From Kineosporiaceae bacterium (lineage in GTDB: Bacteria; Actinomycetota; Actinomycetes; Actinomycetales; Kineosporiaceae), in the NCBI GenBank assembly GCA_016713225.1, contig JADJPO010000003.1:372001-436000 (forward strand): a DNA stretch of 64,000 bases, written 5' to 3'. Below are positions 16,711-26,013 of this stretch, in pieces (positions within the stretch are counted from its first letter, which is position 1; each line of letters begins with the position of its first letter). The translations under genes were made by a program, and so were the position numbers. The notes under the pieces are model-generated. The model was not told where the DNA came from. It saw only the letters and a program-made list of their open reading frames with translations, and ran no database searches.

Positions 16711-17637
16711 ATGCTCGATCCTCGCGGCTTGTACGCGTTCACGGCCGACCAGCCCGCCCCGGACGAACTGTCCGAGCCCGTTCTCCTGTTCTGCCTGAAC
16801 GGCTTCATCGATGCCGGGCAGGCGGGACGCCTCGCCGCCGATCACCTCTTGGCCACCCTCGACCATCGGTTGCTGGTCTCCTTCGACCTGGATCAGCTGT
16901 ACGACTACCGCGCGCGCCGACCGGTGATGACCTTCGACGGTGACCACTGGGAGAGCTACCAGGCCCCCAGCCTGAACATCTATCTGGCCCAGGACATGGC
17001 CGGAACCGGCTTCCTGCTCATGGTCGGCCCGGAGCCCGACGTGCAGTGGGAGCGCTTCGTGGCCGCGGTGACGGGGCTCGTCGAGCACTACGGCGTCCGG
17101 CTGTCACTGGGGGTCCACGCCATCCCCATGGGGGTGCCGCACACCCGACCGGTCGGGGTCACGGCGCATGCCACCCGGCCCGAGACGGTGTCGGACTACC
17201 GGCAGTGGGTCGGCCGAGTTCAGGTGCCCGGGCAGATGACCGGTCTGCTCGAGTTGCGCCTGGGCGAGGCCGGGCGGGACGCCGCCGGGTTCGCCGTCCA
17301 TGTGCCGCACTACCTGGCGCAGAACGAGTACCCCGCTGCGGCCCAGGTGCTGCTGGAGTCGGTCGGTCGCCTCGCCGGGTTGCGACTGCCGACCCAGGCA
17401 CTGGCCACCGCAGGCGAGAAGGTGCAACAGATGATCGCCGAACAGCTGGCCGATCAGCCGGATGTCGCCGCCGTGGTGCGGGCGCTGGAGGAGCAGTACG
17501 ACACCATCGCCGCCGAGCAGGCCGAGTCCGTCGGGGGTGGGGTTCCGGCGGACCTGCCGACCGCCGATGAACTGGGCGCCGAGCTCGAGCGGTTCCTGGC
17601 GGCCGAGAACGAGCGGCGCGGTCGTGGCGAGGGGTAG
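16711..17637 (+). CDS. PAC2 family protein
   Basis: A 308-residue protein of the PAC2 (proteasome assembly chaperone 2-like) family, common in actinobacteria. Landmarks: PVLLFCLNGFIDAGQAGRLAADHLL near the N-terminus, QLYDYRARRPVMTFDG, LLMVGPEPDVQWERF, GVHAIPMGVPHTRP and VHVPHYLAQNEYPAAA. The C-terminal 60 residues are a charged helix. The archaeal/eukaryal relatives assist proteasome assembly, but the bacterial role is not settled. The ATG at 16711 is preferred; a GTG at 16702 is possible and neither has a strong ribosome-binding site. Confidence 0.88.
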   Translation: MLDPRGLYAFTADQPAPDELSEPVLLFCLNGFIDAGQAGRLAADHLLATLDHRLLVSFDLDQLYDYRARRPVMTFDGDHWESYQAPSLNIYLAQDMAGTGFLLMVGPEPDVQWERFVAAVTGLVEHYGVRLSLGVHAIPMGVPHTRPVGVTAHATRPETVSDYRQWVGRVQVPGQMTGLLELRLGEAGRDAAGFAVHVPHYLAQNEYPAAAQVLLESVGRLAGLRLPTQALATAGEKVQQMIAEQLADQPDVAAVVRALEEQYDTIAAEQAESVGGGVPADLPTADELGAELERFLAAENERRGRGEG

Positions 17638-17655
17638 CGCTCCGACGTCGTGGCC

Positions 17656-18060
17656 TCACAGCTCGGCCAGCACCGCCAGCAGCGCCGCGGCGTAGGCCTG
17701 CGCGGCGTCGGCGGCCGCGTGGTCGCGCTCGCCGTCCGGGGTGCGAACCGTCACGACGTAGTCGCCGTCGGCCCGGATCAGCCGGATGAACAGGCCACCC
17801 AGCAGATCGCGCAACTGGTGCTCGGCGGGTAGCCACAGCGCCTCCTCGGCCTGCACCGAGTCCAGCGCCCACTCGGCCACCCCGTTGAAGCCGATCACCG
17901 CTCCGGTGGGGAACTCGTGCACCTGCACCGTCATGTCCGAGAGCACGAACACGTCGCCGTCCATGTCGCGGTGCGGCAACACGAACCGATCACCCGCCGC
18001 AGGCGTCCAGCGCAGGCCGGCCGCGCGCAACGCCAGCGCCTGCGCCACGGTGATCCCCAT
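17656..18060 (-). CDS. Conserved hypothetical protein
   Basis: A 134-residue soluble protein with no catalytic motif recognised. It starts MGITVAQALALRAAGLRWTPAAGDRF and continues with alternating strands (DVFVLSDMTVQVHE, AVIGFNGVAEWAL). Similar actinobacterial proteins are often labelled CpaE-like in databases, but no Walker motif is present, so that label is not supported. It precedes the ligase gene on the same strand by 32 bases. Confidence 0.6.
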   Translation of the reverse strand: MGITVAQALALRAAGLRWTPAAGDRFVLPHRDMDGDVFVLSDMTVQVHEFPTGAVIGFNGVAEWALDSVQAEEALWLPAEHQLRDLLGGLFIRLIRADGDYVVTVRTPDGERDHAAADAAQAYAAALLAVLAEL

Positions 18061-18092
18061 GTCCGCTCCTCGTCCCGTTCGCGCTGCCCGGC

Positions 18093-19646
18093 TCAGCCCG
18101 GGTGGTGAGCGCGCACGGCCTCGACGGTGTCGGCCTGTGCGGCGGGTTTGTCCGGCCGGTGGGCCAGGACCCGGGCGAACCGCAACGCCATCCCGGTGGG
18201 GTAGCGCGACGAGGTCTGCACACCGTCGAAGGCCACCTCGACCACCAGCTCGGGGCGCACGGTGACCACGTAGCCGTCATCGGCGATCGCCAGGTCGGTC
18301 AGCCGCTCGGTCTGCCAGCGCAGCATGGCGTCGGTCAGGCCCTTGAACGTCTTGCCCAGCATCACGAAACCCCCTGGGGGGCCGTAGGTTCCCTGCGGGT
18401 CGCGGGCGCCCAGGTGCAGGTTGGACAGCCAACCGCTGCGCCGGCCATGGCCGCGTTCGACGGCCAGGATCACCAGGTCGAGGGTGATCCGGGGCTTGAC
18501 CTTCACCCACGCCGCACCGCGTCGACCCATCGCATACGTCGCCTCCAGGGACTTGACCACCACGCCCTCGTGGCCGGCGGCCAGGGCGGAGGTCGCGAAG
18601 GACTCGGCCTGGGTGAGGCGCTGGGCCGGGGTCTCGCCGTCCGGCACCAGGCGTGGCACCACCAGCTCGGGCGGGGCCACCGAAACCAGGGCTTCGTGAC
18701 GTTCACTGCCCGGCCGGTCGAGCAGGTCGGTGTCGTCCAGGTGCAGCACGTCGAACAGCCGGGTGCTCAGCGGCACCGCGGTCCGGGCCGTCGGGACGTC
18801 GCGCCGCGCCGTCCGCGCGGCCGTCACCTGGAACGGCAACGGGCGGGCATCCGGCCCGAGCGCGATCACCTCGCCGTCCAGCACCATGCGGCGCCCCGGC
18901 AGGGCACGGACCGCCTCGACCACCTCCGGGAGCCGATCGGTGACCTCGTCCAGGGTGCGGGTGAAGACCGCGATGTCGTCGCCGTCGCGATGCACCTGCA
19001 CCCGCACCCCGTCCAGCTTCCACTCCAGACCCGCCGGGCCGGTGCGCTCCAGGGCAGCCGCCACGTCGGGGGCGCTCTGGGCGAGCATCGGCGCCAGCGG
19101 TCGACCCACCTGCAGGCCGAAGTCGGCCAGCGCCGCGGGTCCGGTGGCCCGCAGCGCCGTGGCCACCGCCGCCAGGTCGCCGGAGAAGGTCATCGCCCGG
19201 CGCACCTGGTCGAGCGGCACGCCGGCAGCGTGCGCCACGGCATCGATGACCAGGCCCTGTTGCGCCCCCTGCCGCACACCGCCGGAGAGCAGATCGCGCA
19301 GGAAGAGTTGCTCGACCGCTGTGGCCTGGGCCAGCAGGGTCAGGATCAGCTCCCGCCGCAGCGTGGCCGAGCCCGGCCCGGCGGCCGCGGCGGTCTGATC
19401 GAGCACCGCGTCGACCGTCTCGACGGTCAGGACGGCTCGCTCGGCCGCGGGGGGCAGCACGCGCAGGCCGGCCCAGCCCACACCGGTGCGGCGTTGGCGG
19501 GGCTGACCGGCGAGCCAGCTGACCAGGATCGGCAGATCGCCGAGGGATGCGGCACGCAGCCGCTCGGCCAACAGGTCGACCTTCACCCGACGTCCCGACG
19601 CGCCCGCCACCGCTGTGGAGGTGGCCGCGACGTCGGCGAGCAACAT
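18093..19646 (-). CDS. ATP-dependent DNA ligase (LigB-like)
   Basis: A 517-residue ligase: N-terminal helical DNA-binding domain (about 1-190), adenylation domain with motif I EWKLDGVRVQVHR (AMP-binding Lys in KLDG), motif III-like RRMVLDGEVIAL, motif IV EGVVVKSLEATY, motif V WVKVKP, and a C-terminal OB domain. It joins nicks using ATP and should supplement the NAD-dependent ligase. Size and architecture match mycobacterial LigB. The ATG at 19646 begins MLLADVAATS, as expected for the family. The DUF937 gene ends 30 bases upstream. Confidence 0.92.
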   Translation of the reverse strand: MLLADVAATSTAVAGASGRRVKVDLLAERLRAASLGDLPILVSWLAGQPRQRRTGVGWAGLRVLPPAAERAVLTVETVDAVLDQTAAAAGPGSATLRRELILTLLAQATAVEQLFLRDLLSGGVRQGAQQGLVIDAVAHAAGVPLDQVRRAMTFSGDLAAVATALRATGPAALADFGLQVGRPLAPMLAQSAPDVAAALERTGPAGLEWKLDGVRVQVHRDGDDIAVFTRTLDEVTDRLPEVVEAVRALPGRRMVLDGEVIALGPDARPLPFQVTAARTARRDVPTARTAVPLSTRLFDVLHLDDTDLLDRPGSERHEALVSVAPPELVVPRLVPDGETPAQRLTQAESFATSALAAGHEGVVVKSLEATYAMGRRGAAWVKVKPRITLDLVILAVERGHGRRSGWLSNLHLGARDPQGTYGPPGGFVMLGKTFKGLTDAMLRWQTERLTDLAIADDGYVVTVRPELVVEVAFDGVQTSSRYPTGMALRFARVLAHRPDKPAAQADTVEAVRAHHPG

Positions 19647-19675
19647 GTGCCGATCGTGGTCGGCCGGACCTGTGC

Positions 19676-20278
19676 TCAGCGGCGTCCGCCGCCGAGCAGC
19701 CCGCCGAGCAGGTCGCCGAGGTCGACACCGCCCGCGCCGCCGCCGGAACGGCCACCCAGCACCTGGCCGAGGATGTCGCCCAGGCCGCCGCCGGCCGAAC
19801 CGCCGGCCCCGCCACCGAGCACGTTGCCCAGCACGTCGCCGAGCCCGCCGCCGGACCCCGCGGAGTTGCCGCCGCCGAGCACCCGCTTGGCGAGGTAGGA
19901 CATCACGATCGGGGCCAGCATGGGCAGCAACTTGGCGATGAGACCGCCGCCGGCGCCGCTGGCGCCGGCGAGCTGGCTGACCACCTGGTCCTGCTGGTCG
20001 CCGAAGACGTGGCCGACGATGTTCGAGCCATCGGCGGTGTCGACCTGGCCGACGTCGAGGTTGCCGCCGAGCAGGTTGTCGAGCAGATCGTTGTCGTGCT
20101 GGCCGAGGGCCGAGGCCAGGGAGGCCGCACCGGCCGGGTCCTGAGCGTTGGCCTGCATGCCGCCGACCAGAGCGGGCAGCGCCACCCCGATGGCGTTGCG
20201 AGCGGTATCGGTGTCGACCCCGAGCCGACCGGCGATCTGGTCGACCGGGATCTGCTCGAGAATGTCGTCGAGGTTCAT
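19676..20278 (-). CDS. DUF937 domain-containing protein
   Basis: A 200-residue protein: an N-terminal helical DUF937 region with NLDDILEQIPVDQIAGRLGVD and NAIGVALPALVGGMQANAQ, then a low-complexity Gly/Leu tail of repeated GGGLGDVLGNVLGG units (about residues 125-200). The ATG at 20278 is preceded by AAGGAGC. No function is known. The Gly-rich tail repeats may expand or contract by slippage. Confidence 0.8.
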   Translation of the reverse strand: MNLDDILEQIPVDQIAGRLGVDTDTARNAIGVALPALVGGMQANAQDPAGAASLASALGQHDNDLLDNLLGGNLDVGQVDTADGSNIVGHVFGDQQDQVVSQLAGASGAGGGLIAKLLPMLAPIVMSYLAKRVLGGGNSAGSGGGLGDVLGNVLGGGAGGSAGGGLGDILGQVLGGRSGGGAGGVDLGDLLGGLLGGGRR

Positions 20279-20317
20279 GGGGTGGTGTGCTCCTTGTCGC
20301 ATCGGGTCGGGCGCAGC

Positions 20318-21202
20318 CTAGCCCGAGGCGTCGGCCGCTGCCCCCCGAAGATGATCGAGCAGCACGGGTTCGATCACACCGACGTGCAGCCGGTTCTCGA
20401 AGTTCTCCACCCCGGCCCACGCGCTCAGCCCGTCCGGCGACGGTGGGTAGCCGAGACGTTGCAGATGGCCGTCGATCTCCCGAGCGAGGTCACCTTCCAC
20501 CGGGAGCCAGGTCCGTGGGTCACTGGGTGCGTTGTACAGGTCGTGCAAGGCCACGAGTCGAGCCAGCTCGGCCATCGGGTCCCGGTGATCGTCGACCCGC
20601 AGGTCCACCTCGTCGTCCGGGGCGACCTCGGTGCCGAACTCAGCCTGGTTGGCCTCGCGACGTGCGGTCGAGACGACGAACAGGCCGGCACTCTGGCGGC
20701 CGCGACGGTCGCCCCCGGCGGCGTCCCCGGCCTGGAGGACCTGCAACAGCCGGTGTGCCAGCGGGGTGTCGGCGTCCCCGCTCAACCAGGCCCGCTGCAT
20801 GGCCTCGACCACGTCGGGGCCGGTCAGGATGTTGCCCTGGATGGCGTAGGCCTCACCCTGCTCACCCGGCTCGCTGCCCCCCGCGACGCCGCCTGCCCAG
20901 TCCATGCACCCGGCGCCGGTGTAGGTCACCCCGGGCCCGGTACCGGCCACCAGGCCGAGTTGGCGTTGGTCGCGCTGCGGGTCGGCGGCGGTCAGTTCGG
21001 CCACCACCCGGTCGGCCGACAGCCCGGCCTGCAATCGGGCCAGGCCGAGTGGGCGCCAGGCCAGGTTGCACCAGGCCTGGGTGGCCAGGGCGCCGACCCC
21101 CGCCCGAGCCGCGGCGACGGCGCTGGGGGCGGCCAGGTACTTGGAGGCCACGCCCACGCCCCAGCGTCCGTCGCGGGAGCGGGCGACGATCGAGAACGTC
21201 AC
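20318..21202 (-). CDS. DUF1028 family protein (Ntn-hydrolase-like fold)
   Basis: A 294-residue protein starting MTFSIVARSRDGRWGVGVASKYLAAPSAV, the DUF1028 signature in which the N-terminal Thr (after Met removal) aligns with an Ntn-hydrolase nucleophile. Further landmarks: GALATQAWCNLAWRPLGL, GVTYTGAGCMDWAGG and YAIQGNILTGPDVVEAM. The family's substrate is not established. It lies 3 bases from the phosphofructokinase stop on the same strand, so it is probably co-transcribed with it. Confidence 0.88.
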   Translation of the reverse strand: MTFSIVARSRDGRWGVGVASKYLAAPSAVAAARAGVGALATQAWCNLAWRPLGLARLQAGLSADRVVAELTAADPQRDQRQLGLVAGTGPGVTYTGAGCMDWAGGVAGGSEPGEQGEAYAIQGNILTGPDVVEAMQRAWLSGDADTPLAHRLLQVLQAGDAAGGDRRGRQSAGLFVVSTARREANQAEFGTEVAPDDEVDLRVDDHRDPMAELARLVALHDLYNAPSDPRTWLPVEGDLAREIDGHLQRLGYPPSPDGLSAWAGVENFENRLHVGVIEPVLLDHLRGAAADASG

Positions 21203-21205
21203 CGG

Positions 21206-22429
21206 TCAGTGCTCGACGGTGAGACGCTCACCCTTGGGCTGGCCGATCGCGGCCAGCAGCTCGGTGAACCAGGCCTGGTCGGTGTCGAAGGCCTTGCCGC
21301 CCTTGATCCGCGGGAACTCACAGACCCGAAGCGTGTCGCCGGCGTCCTCGTCCTCGCCGACCACGCCGGACTCGCCGCGCATCGCAGCGTCCACGGCGAG
21401 GTCGGTGCACCGCTTGATCAGTGCCAGGTCCTCGGTGTTGGCGGCAGCCGACCGCGAGTAGTACCCGCTCTTCTGCACCATGGTCTTCTCGGCACCCACC
21501 AGCCCGGCGAACTGCTTGGCGAACCAGGCGCCGGGGTTGATGGTGTCGAGCTTGACGTGGCCGAACGCATCGCGCTGCGGCTCCTCACCGCGGGCGATCA
21601 TCTCCTCCACGATGGTGCTGACCCCGGCACCCTCGGACAGGAAGATGTTCACGCAACCGAGCTCGTCCATGACCGCCGTGAGCCGCTGCGCCTCCTCGGC
21701 GAGGTCGAAGCCGAGCTCGGGGACGAAGACGGCGTGGACGTCCCAGCGGCGGGCGTCGTTGCCGAAGCCGGCGAACTCCTGGGTGCCCAGCCACTCGCGG
21801 TACTTGGCGGCGGTGGCAGCGGTGAGCCAGCCACAGTTGCGGCCCATGACCTCGTGCACGATCAGCATGCGCGGGTTCGAGGAGTGCTCGGAGATGATGT
21901 TCTTCGCGTAGACCGCGCCCTGCTCGGCAGCGGTCCAGGCGCCGAGCGACTGGCGGATCGGGATCACGTCGTTGTCGACGGTCTTGGGCAGCCCCACCAC
22001 GGTCAGCTCGTAGCCGTTGCCGTGCAGGTAGGCGGCCAGGTCGGCGGCGGTGGTGTTGGTGTCGTCGCCGCCGATGGTGTGCAGCACGTCGACGCCGTCA
22101 CGGGTGAGTTGCTCGGCCGCCACGTGCAACGGGTCCTGGCCCTCGGTGACCAGGCCACGCTTCACGCAGTCCTTGACGTTGGTCAGCTTGACCCGGCTGT
22201 TGCCGATCGGGCTGCCACCGAAGCGGTGCAACAGGTGGGCCTTGGCGCGCACGTCGGGCGTCACGGTCAGGTAGCGCCCGCCGAGCAGCCCGGCGTAGCC
22301 GTCGAGATAGCCGATGATCTCGACCTCGGGTGCCAGCTCGGTGTACCGCTCGATCAGGCCACCGACGGCCGAGGAGAGGCAGGGGGCAAGGCCCCCGGCG
22401 GTGAGCAGGGCAACGCGACGGACGGTCAT
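21206..22429 (-). CDS. pfp: Pyrophosphate-dependent 6-phosphofructokinase
   Basis: A 407-residue glycolytic enzyme converting fructose 6-phosphate and PPi to the 1,6-bisphosphate, reversibly. Evidence: N-terminal VRRVALLTAGGLAPCLSSAVGGL, the IGGDDTNT loop where the second Asp selects PPi over ATP, the catalytic GLPKTVDND with the Lys typical of PPi enzymes, and EVMGRNCGWLTA. The ATG at 22429 has GGAG six bases upstream, better than an in-frame start 12 bases further out. It sits downstream of the permease/nucleoside phosphorylase pair but with a 219-base gap. Confidence 0.94.
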   Translation of the reverse strand: MTVRRVALLTAGGLAPCLSSAVGGLIERYTELAPEVEIIGYLDGYAGLLGGRYLTVTPDVRAKAHLLHRFGGSPIGNSRVKLTNVKDCVKRGLVTEGQDPLHVAAEQLTRDGVDVLHTIGGDDTNTTAADLAAYLHGNGYELTVVGLPKTVDNDVIPIRQSLGAWTAAEQGAVYAKNIISEHSSNPRMLIVHEVMGRNCGWLTAATAAKYREWLGTQEFAGFGNDARRWDVHAVFVPELGFDLAEEAQRLTAVMDELGCVNIFLSEGAGVSTIVEEMIARGEEPQRDAFGHVKLDTINPGAWFAKQFAGLVGAEKTMVQKSGYYSRSAAANTEDLALIKRCTDLAVDAAMRGESGVVGEDEDAGDTLRVCEFPRIKGGKAFDTDQAWFTELLAAIGQPKGERLTVEH

Positions 22430-22648
22430 GGCGATCTCCACGTACTAGGGCGAGCAGGACGGTCGACAGGACAACCGGGGCAACGCCGAGGCGGCCCGAA
22501 CCGGGCCGGACCTGTCACCGACTCAGCCTAGTGCGATCTCCCGCCGTGCTGGCCAGGGGCGCGGCTGTGACGTGCGGGCAAACCCTGGGTGATCGGTAGC
22601 CGGTAGATCACTGTCCGTACTTGGCCGGCGGGAGATGCCGGAGGTGTC

Positions 22649-24097
22649 TCAGGCGTCTCGGCCGCTGCGCCGCGTCGTCCGGCCGAGGGCCAGTTGCAGG
22701 ACGAACGCCAGGCCCAGGGCCGCCAGGACGCCGAGGTTCGCGTACGCCCAGGCGCCCTCCTTGCCGCCGAGGCCGAACGGGCCGAGCAGGTATCCCTGCC
22801 AGCCCAGCCAGCCGGCGTAGGAGTTGGTCACCAGACCCCAGCCGAGCAGGCTGGCGACCACCATGGCCCCGGTCCCGACCGGGTTGACGGCGCCGTAGTG
22901 GCCGCGGGCGTCGTAGAAGTCGGCCTCGCGGTACCCACCACGGCGATGGAGCAGATCGGCCAGGAACACCCCGCACCAGGCCGCGATCGGCACGCTCAGG
23001 GTGATCAGGAACCCCTGGAACGGGAAGAAGAAGCTGTCGGCGATCCAGACGAAGTAGACGGTGCCCAGGATCATCACCACACCGTCGATGCCCGCTGCAG
23101 CCCACCGGGGGATCTTCAGTCCGAGGGCCAACAGGGCGAGCCCGGAGGAGTAGATGTCCAGCACGGCCCCACCGATCAGGCCGCCGATGGCGACCACCGC
23201 GAACGGCACCAGGAACCAGGTGGGCAGTATGCCGGTCAGCGCGCCGATCGGGTCGGAGCTGACGGCCTTGTTCAGCTCCTCGTCCGAGGCCGCCAGCAGG
23301 ACGCCGTAGAACACCAGGATCACCGGGGCGATGCTGGCGCCCACGGTGGTCCAGCCGATCACGCCGGCCTTGGACGACGTGCGCGGCAGGTAGCGGGCGT
23401 AGTCGCCGCCGGAGTTGACCCAGCCCAGACCGAATCCGGTCATGGCGAAGATCAGGGCACCGATGAACGCCTGGGTGGAGCCCGACGCCACGGCGCCGAC
23501 CGTGTCCGCCGAGACGTGGCTCCAGGTCAGGGCGACGTAGCCGACGGTGAGAACGGCCAGTGCGATGGTCAGATAGGTCTGCAGCTTCATGATCACGTCG
23601 AAGCCGAAGACGCCGGCGAAGACGATGATCGCGGCGACCACGAGGAAGGCGATGACCTTGGTCGTGTTTCCCGAGCCCCAGCCGAGGCGCCCGAACACGG
23701 TGGCGGTGGCCAGCGTGGCGAGGGCGCAGAGCACCGTCTCCCAACCGATCAGCAACAGGTAGGACACGGCCGCCGGCAGCGCATTGCCGCGGACCCCGAA
23801 CGCAGCACGGGAGACCACCATGGTCGGGGCCGAGGCGGCGGTGCCCGAGGTGGCGACCAGGCCCACGAGCACGAACGACACCACGGCGCCGACCACGCCC
23901 GCCACGATGGCCTGGGTGGCCGACACCCCGAAGGCGAGGATCCAGGCCCCGTAGCTGATACCCAGCACCGAGATGTTGGCTGCGCACCAGGGCCAGAAGA
24001 GATCTCGCGGGCGGCCCTTGCGCTCGCCCTCGGAGATCACGTTGATGCCATTGGCCTCCACGCCTCGGGGGGCCTCGACAGTGGGTTCTGTGCTCAT
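22649..24097 (-). CDS. NCS1-family nucleobase permease (CodB-like)
   Basis: A 482-residue membrane protein with about twelve transmembrane helices, matching the nucleobase:cation symporter-1 family: N-terminal GVEANGINVISEGERKGRPRDLFWPWCAANI, GLVATSGTAASAPTMVVSRAAFG in helix 3, and GLGWVNSGGDYARYLPR in helix 6. It imports a purine or pyrimidine base or related compound. Its ATG overlaps the stop of the purine nucleoside phosphorylase gene (ATGA), and the order suggests uptake and salvage of purines; the exact substrate is not determined. Confidence 0.9.
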   Translation of the reverse strand: MSTEPTVEAPRGVEANGINVISEGERKGRPRDLFWPWCAANISVLGISYGAWILAFGVSATQAIVAGVVGAVVSFVLVGLVATSGTAASAPTMVVSRAAFGVRGNALPAAVSYLLLIGWETVLCALATLATATVFGRLGWGSGNTTKVIAFLVVAAIIVFAGVFGFDVIMKLQTYLTIALAVLTVGYVALTWSHVSADTVGAVASGSTQAFIGALIFAMTGFGLGWVNSGGDYARYLPRTSSKAGVIGWTTVGASIAPVILVFYGVLLAASDEELNKAVSSDPIGALTGILPTWFLVPFAVVAIGGLIGGAVLDIYSSGLALLALGLKIPRWAAAGIDGVVMILGTVYFVWIADSFFFPFQGFLITLSVPIAAWCGVFLADLLHRRGGYREADFYDARGHYGAVNPVGTGAMVVASLLGWGLVTNSYAGWLGWQGYLLGPFGLGGKEGAWAYANLGVLAALGLAFVLQLALGRTTRRSGRDA

Positions 24098-24906
24098 GCG
24101 GAGCCTCCAGGGTCTGCTGCGAGTTGTGCCACGAGAGCGGCGATCACGCGCCCCAGCCGGGTCGCCGATGCTGCCGCCACCCGGATCACCTCCTCGGGGT
24201 CGATCGGATCACCGCTCGCCTCCACGGTGGTCACCACCGAGAGCGCCAGCACGTCGAGACCGGCCTCCCGTGCGGCGATCGTCTCGAGTGCGGTCGACAT
24301 GCCGACGACGTCGGCGCCCAGGGTGCGCAGCGCCAGGGTCTCGGCGACGGTCTGGTAGTGCGGCCCCGGCAGCATCGCGTACACGCCCTCGACCAGGTCG
24401 GGGTCGAGCGCCCGAGCGCGGGCCCGCCACCCGGGCGAGTAGGCGTCGGTCAGGTCGACGAACCTCGGGCCGACCAGGGGTGAGCATCCGGTCAGGTTGA
24501 GATGATCCCTGACCAGCACACCGGTGCCGGTCGGCCACTGCGGGCGCAGCGACCCGTTGGCGCTGGTCAGCACGACGAGCCGGCAGCCCGCCGCAGCAGC
24601 CGTCCGGACGGTGTGCGCCACGGCGTCCGGCCCGTGCCCCTCGTACAGGTGCGTACGCCCGCAGAAGACCAGTACCCGGACGCCGTCCAGCAGACACGAG
24701 CGCACGACGCCGAGATGGCCCTCGGCCGCCGGGGCGAAGAAGCCCGGCAACGAGGCCGTCTCGAGCTCGGCGTGGAGCTCACCGAGGGCTTGCCCGGCGC
24801 CGGACCAGCCCGACCCGAGCACCACCACGGCATCGTGACGGGCCACACCGGTGCGCTCGGCCAGGGCGGCAGCCGCCGCACCGGCCCGCACGAAGGTGGG
24901 CGCCAT
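24094..24906 (-). CDS. Purine-nucleoside phosphorylase
   Basis: A 270-residue trimeric-type PNP that splits purine nucleosides with phosphate. Landmarks: VVVLGSGWSGAG (phosphate loop), FCGRTHLYEGHG, LTSANGSLRPQW, and GPHYQTVAETLALRTLGADVVGMSTALETIAAREAGLDVLALSVVT, containing the purine-site Glu and Asn-equivalent region. The start is uncertain: ATG at 24906 is used, and in-frame GTGs at 24918 and 24924 are alternatives. The 3' end overlaps the NCS1 permease gene start. It is divergent from the aldo/keto reductase gene with a 60-base gap. Confidence 0.9.
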   Translation of the reverse strand: MAPTFVRAGAAAAALAERTGVARHDAVVVLGSGWSGAGQALGELHAELETASLPGFFAPAAEGHLGVVRSCLLDGVRVLVFCGRTHLYEGHGPDAVAHTVRTAAAAGCRLVVLTSANGSLRPQWPTGTGVLVRDHLNLTGCSPLVGPRFVDLTDAYSPGWRARARALDPDLVEGVYAMLPGPHYQTVAETLALRTLGADVVGMSTALETIAAREAGLDVLALSVVTTVEASGDPIDPEEVIRVAAASATRLGRVIAALVAQLAADPGGSA

Positions 24907-24966
24907 CGGGTCGAACACGGGCACACCGTACTGGCGAGGCCCGACAGTGATGAGAAGGTTTCGCCC

Positions 24967-26013
24967 ATGAACCTGCCGATGCCCTTCGTGCCCGCCCTCG
25001 CCCGTTACGACGACATGACCTACCGGCGATGCGGCCGCAGTGGCCTGCTGCTGCCGGCGGTCTCGCTGGGCCTGTGGCACAACTTCGGTCACGACGTCGG
25101 CCTCGACACCCAGCGAGCGATCCTGCGCCGGGCCGTCGACCTGGGGGTGAGCCATCTCGACCTGGCCAACAACTACGGGCCGCCCTATGGCGCGGCCGAG
25201 ACGAACTTCGGTCGCATCATGGCCACCGACCTGGCGCCCTACCGGGACGAGCTGGTGATCTCGACCAAGGCGGGTTACGACATGTGGCCGGGGCCGTACG
25301 GCAACTGGGGCTCGCGCAAGTACCTGCTGGCCAGCCTCGACGCCTCGCTGGCCCGCATGGGCCTGGACTACGTGGACATCTTCTACAGCCACCGGGCCGA
25401 CCCGGATACTCCGCTGGAGGAGACCATGGGTGCGCTGGACACGGCGGTCCGTTCCGGTCGGGCGCTGTACGCGGGGATCTCGTCGTACTCGGCTGAGCGC
25501 ACCCGCCAGGCCGTGGCGATCTTGCGTTCGATGGGCACCCCGTTACTGATCCACCAGCCGAGCTACTCGATGATCAACCGGTGGGTGGAGGCGGGCGATC
25601 CGAGCCTGCTGGACGTGCTGGGTCAGGAAGGTGTCGGCTGCATCGCCTTCTCGCCGTTGGCCCAGGGCATGTTGACCGACCGCTATCTGGACGGCGTCCC
25701 CGCTGATTCGCGCGTCGCTCGCGGCGGTGCCTTGAGCGCCTCGATGCTCACCGACGACGCCCTGGCGCGGGTGCGGGAGTTGAACGAGATCGCCCGCGGT
25801 CGCGGCCAGAGCCTGGCCCAGTTGGCGTTGTCGTGGGTGCTGCGCGACGAACGCGTGACCAGCGTGCTGATCGGGGCCAGCAGCGTGGCCCAACTGGAGG
25901 CCAACGTCGCCGCCCTGCAGGGCGCGGCGTTGACCGACCAGGAGCTCGCCCAGATCGACCGGCACGCGGTGGACGCCGGCATCAATCTGTGGCAGGCCTC
26001 CAGCGACGCCTGA
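24967..26013 (+). CDS. Aldo/keto reductase (YghZ/AKR14-like)
   Basis: A 348-residue NADPH-dependent reductase. Catalytic tetrad candidates: Asp in HLDLANNYG, Tyr in the same ANNYGPPYG, Lys in VISTKAGYDMWPGPYG, and His in IFYSHRADPDTP. The insert GYDMWPGPYGNWGSRKYL is typical of the YghZ/Gpr group, which reduces methylglyoxal and L-glyceraldehyde 3-phosphate. The 3' end overlaps the convergent GNAT-like gene by 32 bases. No operon partner. Confidence 0.92.
   Translation: MNLPMPFVPALARYDDMTYRRCGRSGLLLPAVSLGLWHNFGHDVGLDTQRAILRRAVDLGVSHLDLANNYGPPYGAAETNFGRIMATDLAPYRDELVISTKAGYDMWPGPYGNWGSRKYLLASLDASLARMGLDYVDIFYSHRADPDTPLEETMGALDTAVRSGRALYAGISSYSAERTRQAVAILRSMGTPLLIHQPSYSMINRWVEAGDPSLLDVLGQEGVGCIAFSPLAQGMLTDRYLDGVPADSRVARGGALSASMLTDDALARVRELNEIARGRGQSLAQLALSWVLRDERVTSVLIGASSVAQLEANVAALQGAALTDQELAQIDRHAVDAGINLWQASSDA

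Noticed and set aside
19547..22531. A 994-codon plus-strand open frame across the ligase, DUF937, DUF1028 and phosphofructokinase genes
   Set aside because: Runs antisense through four well-supported genes; composition is that of a shadow frame.
22694..24358. A 554-codon plus-strand open frame over the NCS1 permease gene
   Set aside because: Antisense shadow of a real gene; Gly/Asp/His-rich with no motif.
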